From Curtobacterium sp. MCJR17_020 (lineage in GTDB: Bacteria; Actinomycetota; Actinomycetes; Actinomycetales; Microbacteriaceae), in contig NZ_CP126260.1 of NCBI RefSeq assembly GCF_003234365.2, forward strand, positions 310,001-374,000: 64,000 nt of DNA, in the 5' to 3' direction. The position numbers and the translations under genes are program-made. Every line of letters begins with the position of its first letter. Within the stretch, counting starts at the first letter, position 1. Below the pieces are notes generated by a model. The model had not been told where the DNA came from. It was given only the letters and a program-made list of their open reading frames with translations, and did not search any database. This document shows, piece after piece, positions 31,120-39,823 of this stretch.

Positions 31120-31162
31120 TCCTGCCGTCCGTCGTCCGGTCGCGCTCACTGCCGCGGCCGGC

Positions 31163-31256
31163 CCCGAGTCTCGGGCTCAGCGACCGATCTCGTGCTCGTC
31201 GGCGCGAGAACTGTCGCCCAAGCCGAGTCTCGCCGCGACAGCGTCGAGTCTCGCGG
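31163..31256. repeat. Composite repeat of the CGAGTCTCG family, diverged copy
   Basis: CCCGAG-T-CTCGGG (31163-31175) is followed by a weak stem (31181-31216, CGACCGATCTCG against CGCGAGAACTGTCG) and two more CGAGTCTCG copies (31224-31232 and 31245-31253). Order and spacing match the element at 20952-21024. It fills the gap between the convergent MFS and LacI genes and may terminate both. Confidence 0.6.
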
Positions 31257-31266
31257 CGGCCGTGCG

Positions 31267-32265
31267 CTACGCGCCGGTGCTCGCGCGCCGGACCAGGCGG
31301 GTGGGGAGCGCTACCGGCTCGGCCGCGGTGCCGTCGAGCGTCGCGAGCAGCCGTTCCGCGGCCGCGCGCCCGAGGTCGGCGCCGGGCAGGGCGACGCTCG
31401 TCAGCGCGGGTGCCGTGACCGAGGACGACGGCAGGTCGTCGAAGCCGGCGACCGCGAGCTCCCCGGGGACCGCGATGCCCAGTGACCCGGCGACGCGCAG
31501 GACGCCGTAGGCCAGGGTGTCCGCCGCGGCGACGACCGCGGTGACGTCGTCGTCCTGCCAGGCCTCGATGACGTGCTCGGTGGCCGAGGCAGCGGCGTCC
31601 ACGGTGAGGTCGGCGCGGGCGGTGACCTCGGACACGGTGATGCCGACGGCGGTGCACTCCTGCTCGAAGAGGTCGCGCCGGACCCCGAACGTCGTCGCTC
31701 GCGAGGTCCCGTCGAGGTACCCGACGCGGCGGTGCCCCCGTTCGTGCAGGTGCGCGACGAGGTCGTGGACGCCGAGGGAGAGGTCGTAGTTGACGGCCTC
31801 GGCACCACCGGGGGCGTCGAGGAGCACCACGGGCACGCTCGCGGACATCGACTCGCCGGCGGCCGGGGCGTCGACGAGGATGCCCGCCGGACGGAGGCGT
31901 TCGAAGCGGCGGACGTCGGCTGCCAGGGGCTGTGCGCCGCGCTCGGTGACCGACAGCACGAGCTGGAACCGGTCGCCGATGGTGTCGCGCACGCCGCGGA
32001 TGACCTCGGCGAAGAAGGGGTTCGACAGGTCGGGGGCGATGAGGACGACCAGGTCGCCGCTGCCCCGCGCCAGGGAGCTCGCCGCGTGGTCGACGACGTA
32101 GCCGAGCTCGTCGACGGCGTCGCGCACCCGCGTGGCGATGGGGACGGAGACCCGGCCGCGGTCCTTGCCGTTGACGACCAGGGAGACCGTGGCGATGCTC
32201 GTGCCGGCGCGCTCGGCCACCATGGCGGCGGTCACACGGCGGCCGGGAGCGACGGATGAAGGCAC
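31267..32265 (-). CDS. LacI family repressor of the nucleoside operon
   Basis: The 332-residue protein has a LacI DNA-binding head (VTAAMVAERAGTSIATVSLV then VNGKDRGRVS) and a periplasmic-binding-protein-like sensor with LVVLIAPDLSNPFFAEVIRG and late LAVAGFDDLPSSSV. The start is GTG 32265. It is divergent from a nucleoside hydrolase-MFS-ribokinase operon, and two LacI-type operators lie in the 163-base gap. The effector is probably a nucleoside or ribose (inference from the operon). Confidence 0.92.
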   Translation of the reverse strand: MPSSVAPGRRVTAAMVAERAGTSIATVSLVVNGKDRGRVSVPIATRVRDAVDELGYVVDHAASSLARGSGDLVVLIAPDLSNPFFAEVIRGVRDTIGDRFQLVLSVTERGAQPLAADVRRFERLRPAGILVDAPAAGESMSASVPVVLLDAPGGAEAVNYDLSLGVHDLVAHLHERGHRRVGYLDGTSRATTFGVRRDLFEQECTAVGITVSEVTARADLTVDAAASATEHVIEAWQDDDVTAVVAAADTLAYGVLRVAGSLGIAVPGELAVAGFDDLPSSSVTAPALTSVALPGADLGRAAAERLLATLDGTAAEPVALPTRLVRRASTGA

Positions 32266-32296
32266 GGGTCGATGCTACCGAGGACGCCTCGACGAC

Positions 32297-32340
32297 TTGA
32301 CGTCAAACGCTTGACGTGCTTCCATGTCAAACGCTTGACG
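32297..32340. promoter_or_regulatory. Twin LacI operators
   Basis: GTCAAACGCTTGACG occurs twice, at 32302-32316 and 32326-32340, exactly 24 bases apart. Each is a LacI-type pseudo-palindrome with a central CG. The first overlaps a perfect TTGACGTCAA (32297-32306). The pair lies 89-132 bases before the nucleoside hydrolase start and 32-75 bases before the lacI-type start, so cooperative binding on one helical face and autoregulation are both possible. Confidence 0.8.
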
Positions 32341-32428
32341 CGCTGCGCGACGACGCTTTGTCGGAGCGCGGATCCCCACCGCGTCGAGCACAGACCCCTC
32401 GATTCCCCGAAGAAGTGGAGCGCCCAGC

Positions 32429-33424
32429 GTGCCCTCGAAGATCATCCTCGACTGCGACCCCGGCCACGACGACGCCGTCGCCATCCTGCTGGCCCACGGC
32501 AACCCGGACATCGAGCTCCTGGCCGTCACCACCGTCGTCGGCAACCAGACGCTGCCGAAGGTCACCCGCAACGCCCTCGCCGTCGCGCGCATCGCCGGCA
32601 TCACCGGGGTGCCGTTCGCCGCGGGCGCCGATCGTCCGCTCCTGCGTCAGATCGAGGTCGCCCCGGACATCCACGGCGAGAGCGGCCTCGACGGGCCGAT
32701 GCTGCCCGAGCCATCGTTCGAGCTCGACCAGCGGCACGCCGTCGACCTGATCATCGAGACGGTCATGGCGCACGAGCCCCACACCGTCACGCTGGTGCCG
32801 ACCGGCGGCCTGACGAACATCGCCCTCGCGGCCCGCAAGGAACCCCGCATCGTCGAGCGCGTCAAGCAGGTCGTGCTCATGGGCGGTGGCGTGCACGTCG
32901 GCAACTGGAGCCCCGTCGCCGAGTTCAACATCGTCATCGACCCCGAGGCCGCGTCGATCGTCTTCGACGCCGGCTGGGACGTCGTCATGGTCGGACTCGA
33001 CCTGACGCACCAGGCCCTCGCCACCCCGGAGGTCGCCGCACGCATCGCCGCCGTCGGCACCGCCCCCGCCGCGTTCGTCGGCGAGCTGCTCGACTTCTTC
33101 GGTCAGACCTACAAGGACGCGCAGGGCTTCGACGCCCCGCCGGTGCACGACCCCTGCGCCGTCGCCTACGTCATCGACCCGACCATCGTCCGCGCCGTGA
33201 AGGTCCCGATCCACATCGAGACCCAGGGCACCCTGACGCTGGGCATGACCGTCGCCGACTTCCGTGCGCCCGCGCCGGAGGACTGCCGGACGAGCGCGGC
33301 CATGGAGCTCGACCACGAACGGTTCTGGGACCTGGTCGTCGACGCCCTCGAGCGCATCGGCGAGACCCCCGACACCGGCTGGACCCCGCGCCCCGCCACG
33401 ACCACCACGACCTCGGAGATCTGA
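32429..33424 (+). CDS. Ribonucleoside hydrolase
   Basis: The 331-residue protein is an inosine-uridine preferring nucleoside hydrolase. The calcium-binding signature KIILDCDPGHDDAVAILLA (residues 4-22) holds the clustered aspartates. VTTVVGNQTLPKVTRNAL and a late PPVHDPCAVAYVID supply the other metal and catalytic residues. It cleaves the N-glycosidic bond of ribonucleosides to base plus ribose. A ribose kinase and a transporter follow in the same operon, matching that product. GTG 32429 is the start. Control is probably by the divergent LacI protein. Confidence 0.92.
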   Translation: MPSKIILDCDPGHDDAVAILLAHGNPDIELLAVTTVVGNQTLPKVTRNALAVARIAGITGVPFAAGADRPLLRQIEVAPDIHGESGLDGPMLPEPSFELDQRHAVDLIIETVMAHEPHTVTLVPTGGLTNIALAARKEPRIVERVKQVVLMGGGVHVGNWSPVAEFNIVIDPEAASIVFDAGWDVVMVGLDLTHQALATPEVAARIAAVGTAPAAFVGELLDFFGQTYKDAQGFDAPPVHDPCAVAYVIDPTIVRAVKVPIHIETQGTLTLGMTVADFRAPAPEDCRTSAAMELDHERFWDLVVDALERIGETPDTGWTPRPATTTTTSEI

Positions 33425-33429
33425 GAACC

Positions 33430-34860
33430 ATGACCACCACATCGACGAAGAAGTCGATCGGCGCCCTCACCGCGGCGCTCCTCGCAGCGTGCATCGCGTT
33501 CCAGCTCAACGCGAGCATGCTCAGCCCCGCGCTGGTCACCATGGCGCGCGAGCTCAAGACCGACGACGCCACCATCGGGCTCTCGCAGACCCTGTACTTC
33601 ACGCTCGCGGCGCTGTTCTCGTTGTTCCTGCCGCGCCTGTCCGACATCGTCGGCCGCAAGCGCGTCCTGCTCGGCATGCTCGCCGTGATGCTCGTCGGCA
33701 GCATCGTCGCCGCGCTCGCCGTGAACGTGCCGATGCTGTTCGCCGGCCGGATCATCCAGGGCGTCACCGGTCCGGTCGTCCCGATCTGCCTGCTCGTCCT
33801 GCGCAACGAGATCGCCGACCCGAAGCGCTACGGCGCCGCGCTCGGTCTGCTCACGGCCGTGAACGGCGGCATCGCCGGCGTGGACGCCCTGGCCGGTGGC
33901 TGGATCGCCACGAACTTCGGGTTCCGCGGGATCTTCTGGGTCATCGCCGTCGTCACGGTCATCGCGCTGGCGCTCGTCGCCGTGTGGGGTGTCGAGTCGA
34001 AGCCGTCCGCGGGTACCCGGATGGACTGGATCGGTGTCGTGCCGCTCGTCGTCTCGGTCGGGGCGCTGCTCACCGCGTTCAACGAGGCCGGCAAGCTCGG
34101 CGCCGCCAACCCGGCACTGGTGATCGGCGGTGTCGTCGTCGCGCTCGCCGCCTTCGCGGTCTTCTGGGCGGTCGAGTCCCGCGTGCAGGAACCGCTCGTC
34201 GAGACCCGGTTCCTGAAGCGCCGTGCCACGTGGGCGCTCCTCGCGACGACGTTCCTGACCATGACGGGCGTCTTCGCGGTCGTCAACGGCCTCGTCACGT
34301 CGCTCGCGCAGAACGGCGACGCCGGCTTCGGCATGGAACCCGACCTCGCCTCGCTGGTGTTCCTCACCCCGTACGCGCTGGTCGGTTGGATCGTCGGTCC
34401 GTTCGCTGGACGCCTCGCGCCGACCATCGGCTACCGCGCCGTGCTCCGCTTCGGACTGATCGGCAGCATCGTCTCGACGGTCCTGATGGCGCTGGTGGGC
34501 GTGCACTCGCTGCCGGTCCTGGTCACCGCGACCGTGCTGATCGGCATCACGTACGCCGGCATCGCGAACATCATCCTGAACGGCCTGGGCATCGTGCTCT
34601 CGCCGGAGTCGAACCCCGGCTTCCTGCCCGGTCTGAACGCCGGTGCGTTCAACCTCGGCGCCGGGGTCAGCTTCGCCGTCCTGCCGGCGCTGCAGATCGC
34701 GCTCGGGGTCGGCGGGTCCGCGGGCACCGCCGGGTACTCCGGTGGCATGCTGCTCGGTGCCGTGATCACGACCGCCGCGCTCGCGATCTCGTTCCTCATC
34801 CCCCGCCCGGAGAGCGCCGAGACCACGTCCGTCGCGCCGCAGAAGGAGACCGTCCGTTGA
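33430..34860 (+). CDS. MFS transporter, probable nucleoside or ribose permease
   Basis: The 476-residue protein is a major facilitator with about 12-14 hydrophobic segments. FLPRLSDIVGRKRVLLGMLA is the signature 2-3 loop, and LLTAVNGGIAGVDALAGGWI lies in segment 5. It starts five bases after the nucleoside hydrolase stop and overlaps the ribokinase start by four bases, so it belongs to the nucleoside operon. Uptake of nucleosides or export of the freed base is the natural inference; the sequence itself resembles DHA-type exporters more than NupG-type permeases. Confidence 0.85.
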   Translation: MTTTSTKKSIGALTAALLAACIAFQLNASMLSPALVTMARELKTDDATIGLSQTLYFTLAALFSLFLPRLSDIVGRKRVLLGMLAVMLVGSIVAALAVNVPMLFAGRIIQGVTGPVVPICLLVLRNEIADPKRYGAALGLLTAVNGGIAGVDALAGGWIATNFGFRGIFWVIAVVTVIALALVAVWGVESKPSAGTRMDWIGVVPLVVSVGALLTAFNEAGKLGAANPALVIGGVVVALAAFAVFWAVESRVQEPLVETRFLKRRATWALLATTFLTMTGVFAVVNGLVTSLAQNGDAGFGMEPDLASLVFLTPYALVGWIVGPFAGRLAPTIGYRAVLRFGLIGSIVSTVLMALVGVHSLPVLVTATVLIGITYAGIANIILNGLGIVLSPESNPGFLPGLNAGAFNLGAGVSFAVLPALQIALGVGGSAGTAGYSGGMLLGAVITTAALAISFLIPRPESAETTSVAPQKETVR

Positions 34861-35738
34861 CCCAGACCATCGTGATCGTCGGATCGCTCAACGCGGACCT
34901 GGTGGTCCGGACCGAGCGGTTCCCGAAGCCCGGTGAGACCCTGCACGGGTCCGACCTGGCGATCCTGCCGGGTGGCAAGTCCGCCAACCAGGCGGTGGCT
35001 GCCGGGAGGCTCGGGGGCACGGTCCGCATGATCGGTGCGGTCGGCGACGACGGGAACGGTGCGCTGCTCCGCGACTCCGTCGCGGCTGCGGGTGCGGACA
35101 CGACGCACGTCGCCGTCCGGGAGGGCGTGGCCACCGGCACCGCCGTCATCACGGTCGACGGCGCCGGCGAGAACACCATCGTGATCTCCGCCGGCGCCAA
35201 CGGCACGCTGACGCCGGACGACGTGCCCGCCGACGCCTTCGACGACGCCGGCGTGCTCGGCCTCTGCCTCGAGGTCTCGATCGACGTCGTCCTCGCCGCA
35301 GCCCGGGCGGCGCACGCCGCCGGGGTCACGGTGCTGACGAACCTGTCGCCCTTCGGGGACGTCCCCGCCGAGCTGCTGGAGCTGACCGACGTCCTGCTCG
35401 TCAACGAGCACGAGGCCGAGTCGCTCGGCGAGCACGGTGTCGCGCGCTCGATCGTCACCCGCGGCGGCTCGGGCTGCGTCGTGCACGACGGCGACGACGA
35501 ACCGGTGTCGATCGACGCCGTCCGGGTCGAGCCGGTGGACACGACGGGCTGCGGTGACGCCTTCATGGGTTCGGTGGCCCTGCGGCTCGCGGCGGGGGAC
35601 TCCCTCGTCGACGCCGCACGGTTCGCGGTGGGGGTCGGGGCGTACGCCGCGACCAAGGCGGGCGCACAGGCCTCGTACCCGACCACGGCGGAACTCGAGG
35701 CGTTCCTGCGGGCGGAGGACGGGCCTCCCGGCCGTTGA
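34857..35738 (+). CDS. rbsK: Ribokinase family sugar kinase
   Basis: The 293-residue protein is a PfkB-family kinase close to ribokinase: VIVGSLNADLVVRTERFPKP and ILPGGKSANQAVAAGRLGG at the N-terminus, VLLVNEHEAESL in the middle and the catalytic VEPVDTTGCGDAFMGSVALR (anion hole plus catalytic Asp) near residue 225. It phosphorylates ribose to ribose 5-phosphate. A rare TTG start at 34857 overlaps the MFS stop (TTGA), which couples translation. Together with the hydrolase it routes nucleoside-derived ribose to the pentose pathway. Confidence 0.9.
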   Translation: MTQTIVIVGSLNADLVVRTERFPKPGETLHGSDLAILPGGKSANQAVAAGRLGGTVRMIGAVGDDGNGALLRDSVAAAGADTTHVAVREGVATGTAVITVDGAGENTIVISAGANGTLTPDDVPADAFDDAGVLGLCLEVSIDVVLAAARAAHAAGVTVLTNLSPFGDVPAELLELTDVLLVNEHEAESLGEHGVARSIVTRGGSGCVVHDGDDEPVSIDAVRVEPVDTTGCGDAFMGSVALRLAAGDSLVDAARFAVGVGAYAATKAGAQASYPTTAELEAFLRAEDGPPGR

Positions 35739-35766
35739 TCGCTTGCCCGGCCGCTAGCGTTGTGCC

Positions 35767-36711
35767 ATGCGCGTGGGAGTCCTCGACATCGGGTCCAACA
35801 CCGGCCACCTGCTCGTGGTGGACGCCCACGGCGGCGCAGCGCCGCTGCCGGCGTCCTCGTTCAAGCAGCCGCTTCGGCTCGCCGAGCACCTCGACGACGC
35901 CGGGGCGGTGACGCCGCAGGGCGTCGACGCGCTGACGCGGTTCGTCGCGGATGCCGTCCGCGTCGCCGAGGAACGCGGCTGCGAGGACATGCTCGCCTTC
36001 GCGACCTCGGCCGTGCGCGACGCGGTGAACTCCGACGAGGTGCTCGCCCACGTCGAGGCCTCGACCGGCGTGGAGCTCGCCGTCCTGTCCGGTGGGGACG
36101 AAGCGCGGCTGACGTTCCTGGCCGTCCGGCGGTGGTTCGGGTGGTCCGCCGGACGGCTCGCGGTCTTCGACATCGGCGGCGGCTCGCTCGAGATCGCCGG
36201 CGGAGCCGACGAGGCGCCGGACGTCGCGTGGTCGATGCCGATCGGCGCAGCTCGGCTCGCCCGCTCCTACTTCGCGGCGGGCACCCCGACCGAGGACGAC
36301 GTCCGCCGCATCCGGCACGAGATCCGGGTCGAGATCGCCCGCGACGCCGGCAAGCTGCTCCGCGCCGGGCGTCCGGACCGTGCCGTGGCGACCTCGAAGA
36401 CCTTCCGGTCGATCGCGCGGATCTGCGGGGCGGCGCCGTCGGGGGCCGGTCCGCTCGTGCCGCGGGTGCTCGACGGCGACGTGCTCCGGTCCAAGCTGCC
36501 GGCGTTGCTGACCATGTCGGTCGCCGAGCTGGCGGAGCTCCCAGGGGTGTCGGCGAGCCGGGTGCACCAGGTGGTGCCAGGAGCGCTCGTCGCCGCGGCC
36601 TGCCTCGACATCTTCGACCTGCCGGCACTGGAGATCTGCCCGTGGGCGCTCCGCGAGGGCGTGATCCTCGAGCGGCTCGACCAGCTGTCGGTGCTGGGCA
36701 ACTCCCAGTAG
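35767..36711 (+). CDS. Ppx/GppA family phosphatase
   Basis: The 314-residue protein belongs to the exopolyphosphatase/guanosine pentaphosphatase family of the actin-like ATPase fold. VGVLDIGSNTGHLLVVDAHG (P-loop 1), AFATSAVRDAVNSDE, LSGGDEARLTFLAVRR and AVFDIGGGSLEIAGG (P-loop 2, near residue 140) are all present. It is a short form without the HD-like C-terminal domain of E. coli Ppx, as in actinobacterial Ppx1-type proteins. It removes phosphate from polyphosphate or pppGpp. It follows ribokinase by 28 bases, perhaps by read-through. Confidence 0.9.
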   Translation: MRVGVLDIGSNTGHLLVVDAHGGAAPLPASSFKQPLRLAEHLDDAGAVTPQGVDALTRFVADAVRVAEERGCEDMLAFATSAVRDAVNSDEVLAHVEASTGVELAVLSGGDEARLTFLAVRRWFGWSAGRLAVFDIGGGSLEIAGGADEAPDVAWSMPIGAARLARSYFAAGTPTEDDVRRIRHEIRVEIARDAGKLLRAGRPDRAVATSKTFRSIARICGAAPSGAGPLVPRVLDGDVLRSKLPALLTMSVAELAELPGVSASRVHQVVPGALVAAACLDIFDLPALEICPWALREGVILERLDQLSVLGNSQ

Positions 36712-36726
36712 TGACCGTTATGGTCA
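36712..36726. promoter_or_regulatory. Operator of the DUF998-TetR operon
   Basis: TGACC-GTTAT-GGTCA is a perfect inverted repeat at 36712-36726. It starts at the base after the ppx stop codon and ends four bases before the DUF998 start. A further TGACCA half-site overlaps the start codon (36732-36737). The TetR gene at the end of the operon is the likely binder. Confidence 0.7.
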
Positions 36727-36730
36727 GTAC

Positions 36731-37441
36731 ATGACCAAAACGGACACACCTCGTACGCTCGTCCCCGGCATACTCTGGGCGGTCGCGGGGGTCGGATGGC
36801 TCGTCGGCGAGGCCGTCTCGGCGTCGGCGTTCCCCGGCTACAGCTACGCGACGAACTACATCTCCGACCTCGGGGTCCCCGACGTCGGCGCGTTCCAGGG
36901 ACGGTCGATCGACTCGCCGCTGCACGTGCTCATGAACACGACGTTCATAGGGCAGGGCGTCCTGTTCGGGATCGCAGCGGTGCTCGCCGTCGTGGTGTTC
37001 CGTGCCGCGTCCCGCCGTGCGCGGGTGGCGACCGCGGTCCTCGCCGTGGTCCACCTGGTCGGGATGGTGCTGGTCGGCTCGTTCCACGGCAGTCAGACGA
37101 GCACCGACGGTGGCACCATCGTGTTCCACGTGCTCGGCGCCGCGGCAGCGATCACGACCGGCAACCTCGTGGCGATCACCGTCGGCATCGGGTCCCGGTC
37201 GCTGCGGGCACCGGCGGCCTACCGGATCACGAGTGTCGTGCTCGGCATCGTCGGTCTCGTCTCCCTCGTGATGCTCGTCGTCGACTCGTCGTCGACGGTG
37301 ATCGACGTGCTCCCCGACGGCGTGTGGGAGCGTGCGTCCGTGTACACGATCGTCGCGTGGGAGCTCATGACCGGGATCACCCTGCTGGTCGCGGGGACCC
37401 GGCACCGGCGGGCGGCACGGGCCGCAGCGGTCGGCGCGTGA
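36731..37441 (+). CDS. DUF998 membrane protein
   Basis: The 236-residue protein has about six hydrophobic segments and the DUF998 pattern: ILWAVAGVGWLVGEAVSASA in segment 1, then FPGYSYATNYISDLG, LMNTTFIGQGVLFGIAAVLA and MVLVGSFHGSQ. The histidine in SFHG is typical of this family. Function is unknown, and a membrane lipid- or drug-related role is only a guess. The stop overlaps the following tetR start (GTGA), so the two form a coupled operon under the palindrome at 36712. Confidence 0.85.
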   Translation: MTKTDTPRTLVPGILWAVAGVGWLVGEAVSASAFPGYSYATNYISDLGVPDVGAFQGRSIDSPLHVLMNTTFIGQGVLFGIAAVLAVVVFRAASRRARVATAVLAVVHLVGMVLVGSFHGSQTSTDGGTIVFHVLGAAAAITTGNLVAITVGIGSRSLRAPAAYRITSVVLGIVGLVSLVMLVVDSSSTVIDVLPDGVWERASVYTIVAWELMTGITLLVAGTRHRRAARAAAVGA

Positions 37442-38046
37442 CCCGCCCCGCGCGCCGGGCTCGGCCCTCCGCCGAGGAGATCAACGGGGACGTCCTGGAC
37501 ATCACCGCCGGGCTCATCGCCCGCCGCGGCATCAAGGACACCGCCGTGCAGGCCGTCGCCGACCAGGCCGGGTACTCGAAGGCGGGCATCCTCGCCCGGT
37601 TCACGAGCAAGGAGCAGCTCGTCGAGGCCGCACTCGCGCAGTGCACCGCGCAGACCGACACGGTGCGCGAGACGATCCGGCTGATGCCGTTCGGTCCGGA
37701 CCGCGACGCCGCGGCGCTGGCCGGGATCACCGACCTCGCACTCGCCCGGCCGGGGTGGGCGGAGCTCGCCCTCGCCGCGTTCACGCTGCGACGCGGTGAC
37801 GACGTCGGTGCGCGGCTGGTCCCGGTGGCCGCGATCCTGCTCGAACTCTTCGGCCTGGACCTCGGCGACCCCGCGGCCGCGTCGCTCGACCGACGAGCAC
37901 GGGTGTCCGGTGCCTTCGGCGCGATCATGATGCTCGCGCTGACCTACGAGGACGACGCCTCGGCGACCGAGGCCCGGCCGCACGTGCTGCGGGTGGCGTG
38001 GGACGCCCTCGGACACGGCGGCGACGTGCCGGGGGCGGTCGGCTAG
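37438..38046 (+). CDS. TetR family transcriptional regulator
   Basis: The 202-residue protein has a TetR DNA-binding domain (DITAGLIARRGIKDTAVQAV, then ADQAGYSKAGILARFTSKEQ LVEA). The first 12 residues are Arg/Pro-rich. The GTG 37438 overlaps the DUF998 stop. It probably represses its own operon through the palindrome at 36712-36726. Its last four bases overlap the convergent stop of the ABM-domain gene. Confidence 0.9.
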   Translation: MTRPARRARPSAEEINGDVLDITAGLIARRGIKDTAVQAVADQAGYSKAGILARFTSKEQLVEAALAQCTAQTDTVRETIRLMPFGPDRDAAALAGITDLALARPGWAELALAAFTLRRGDDVGARLVPVAAILLELFGLDLGDPAAASLDRRARVSGAFGAIMMLALTYEDDASATEARPHVLRVAWDALGHGGDVPGAVG

Positions 38047-38663
38047 GTCCGTGTCGTCCGCGCGGACCTCGGCGGAGCGAGCAGCCACGGACGGATCAGC
38101 TTCGTCACGAACGGCAGCACCCAGAAGGTCATGATCGGCGTGAGCACGAGTGTCGTGATGAGCACCCGCGGCAGCGCTGCGAGTCCCGCGAACGACGGCA
38201 CGAGCAGCCCGACGACGATCGTGAACGCCAGGTTCACCGGGAAGAAGCCGAGCCAGATGCTCACCGCCTGCTTCCACCGCGGGGGAGCGCTCGAGGCCGG
38301 GGCGTCCTGCGGGACGTCGAACCAGCCCTCGATCCCGGTGCGCTTCTCGACGCGGGACTCCACGACCAGGTCGCGGCCGAGGTCGAGCCAGCGGAGCCGG
38401 TCGTCGGAGTTCTCCCACGTGGCGAGCGAGTCGTGGTCGGCGAAGCGGTAGAGCATGTGCCACTCGCGGGACTGTGCCCGGGACCGCACCCACCCGGAGC
38501 CGAGGAAGCCCGGGTAGCGGTTGGCGAGGTTCACGCCGGACTGCACCCAGTGGGTGACCTCGGGGATGCGGTCGGGTTCGACCAGGCGGGTGATGGACAC
38601 GGTGACGGGCGGGCCGGCGGTCTCGGGTGACGACTGCAGGCTCCCAGGCTCTTGTGGAGTCAT
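38043..38663 (-). CDS. ABM-domain (antibiotic biosynthesis monooxygenase-like) membrane protein
   Basis: The 206-residue protein combines an ABM-like dimeric alpha-beta barrel domain (VTVSITRLVEPDRIPEVTHW, then YPGFLGSGWVRSRAQSREWH MLYRF) at residues 18-115 with two C-terminal membrane segments (WLGFFPVNLAFTIVVGLLVP and VLITTLVLTPIMTFWVLPFV). Such fusions are known in Actinobacteria. They usually lack a proven reaction and are not linked to antibiotic synthesis here. ATG 38663 is the chosen start. It is convergent with the TetR gene by a four-base overlap. Confidence 0.82.
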   Translation of the reverse strand: MTPQEPGSLQSSPETAGPPVTVSITRLVEPDRIPEVTHWVQSGVNLANRYPGFLGSGWVRSRAQSREWHMLYRFADHDSLATWENSDDRLRWLDLGRDLVVESRVEKRTGIEGWFDVPQDAPASSAPPRWKQAVSIWLGFFPVNLAFTIVVGLLVPSFAGLAALPRVLITTLVLTPIMTFWVLPFVTKLIRPWLLAPPRSARTTRT

Positions 38664-38709
38664 GGGTCCAGTCTCGCGGACGTGTGTTACCGGCTCGTGT
38701 CGGACGGTC

Positions 38710-39717
38710 CTAGCTCGCCTGCTTCTTCTCGGCGGGCGCCTTCTTGGCCGCTGGCTTCTTGGCGGGCGCCTTCTTCGCCGGGGTCTTCTTCTCGGTGGCC
38801 TTCGCGGGCGCAGTCTTCTCGGCAGGCGCCTTCTTCGCCGGCGTCTTCTTCGTCGAGCCGGACGCGCTCGAGTCGGAACCCGACGACGAACGCGAGCTGG
38901 ACGACGAGCGCGACCCCGAGCCTCCTGTCCGCTTCTTGTCCACGGACGCACGCAGGGCGGCCATCAGGTCGAGGACGTCACCGCCCTCACCCTCGTCGTC
39001 CTCGTCGTCCTTCGCGCCGAACGTCTTCTCGGTGTCGATGTCGTCACCGGCGTCGAGCTTGGCGTCGATGAGCTGCTGCAGTTCCTCTTGGTAGGAGTCG
39101 GTGTACCGGTCCGGATCGAAGTCCGTCGACATGCTCTCGACGAGCGACGAGGACATCTTCAGCTCGTTCGCGCTGACCTTCACCGACGAGTCCAGCGCCG
39201 TGAAGTCGGCGGCCCGGACCTCGTCGCCCCAGAGCAGCCCCTGCAGCAGGATGACGTCGTCGTGCACGCGCAGCACGCCGAGCCGGGTCTTCTGGCGCAG
39301 CGTGAACTGCACGATCGCGAGGCGGTCGGTCTTCGCCAGGGTCTCGCGCAGCAGCACGTAGGCCTTCGGTGAGCGCGAGTCGGGCTCCAGGTAGTACGTC
39401 TTCTCGAACATCATCGGGTCGACCTGCTCGACGGGGACGAACTCGAGCACCTCGACCTCGTGCGACTGCTCCTCGGGGAGCTGCTTGAAGTCGTCCGCGG
39501 TCAGCACCACGGTCTTGTCGCCGTCGTCGTAGGCGCGCTGGATGTCGGCGTACTCGACCTCGTGTCCGAACTCGCAGACGCGTTTGTAGCGGATGCGGCC
39601 CTTGTCCTCGTCGTGGACCTGGTGCAGGGACACGTCGTGGGTCTCGGTGGCCGCGTACACCTTGATGGGCACGTTGACGAGCCCGAACGCGATGGAGCCC
39701 TTCCAGATCGACCTCAT
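38710..39717 (-). CDS. ku: Ku protein, non-homologous end joining
   Basis: The 335-residue protein is a bacterial Ku. MRSIWKGSIAFGLVNVPIKV is the standard N-terminus. It forms the homodimeric ring that binds DNA double-strand ends and recruits LigD. The conserved core extends to about residue 255. The tail from about 275 is low-complexity, first Ser-rich and then Lys/Ala/Pro repeats (KKTPAKKAPAEK), as in other actinobacterial Ku proteins, where it aids DNA binding and threading. It is divergent from the SDR-ligD operon by 106 bases, a classic two-component NHEJ locus. Confidence 0.95.
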   Translation of the reverse strand: MRSIWKGSIAFGLVNVPIKVYAATETHDVSLHQVHDEDKGRIRYKRVCEFGHEVEYADIQRAYDDGDKTVVLTADDFKQLPEEQSHEVEVLEFVPVEQVDPMMFEKTYYLEPDSRSPKAYVLLRETLAKTDRLAIVQFTLRQKTRLGVLRVHDDVILLQGLLWGDEVRAADFTALDSSVKVSANELKMSSSLVESMSTDFDPDRYTDSYQEELQQLIDAKLDAGDDIDTEKTFGAKDDEDDEGEGGDVLDLMAALRASVDKKRTGGSGSRSSSSSRSSSGSDSSASGSTKKTPAKKAPAEKTAPAKATEKKTPAKKAPAKKPAAKKAPAEKKQAS

Positions 39718-39823
39718 GCGCACATGATGCCCGTGTCCGCACGGGAGCGCCCGCAGCCGACGGGTTCTCCACAGATCTGGGTTCGCTGGACCGTCGACCG
39801 GCCGACGCGAGCACGATGGGCGC

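Noticed and set aside
38043..38663. Antibiotic biosynthesis gene, from the ABM domain.
   Set aside because: The domain is fused to two membrane segments and no biosynthetic cluster is nearby; the family name does not imply antibiotic synthesis.
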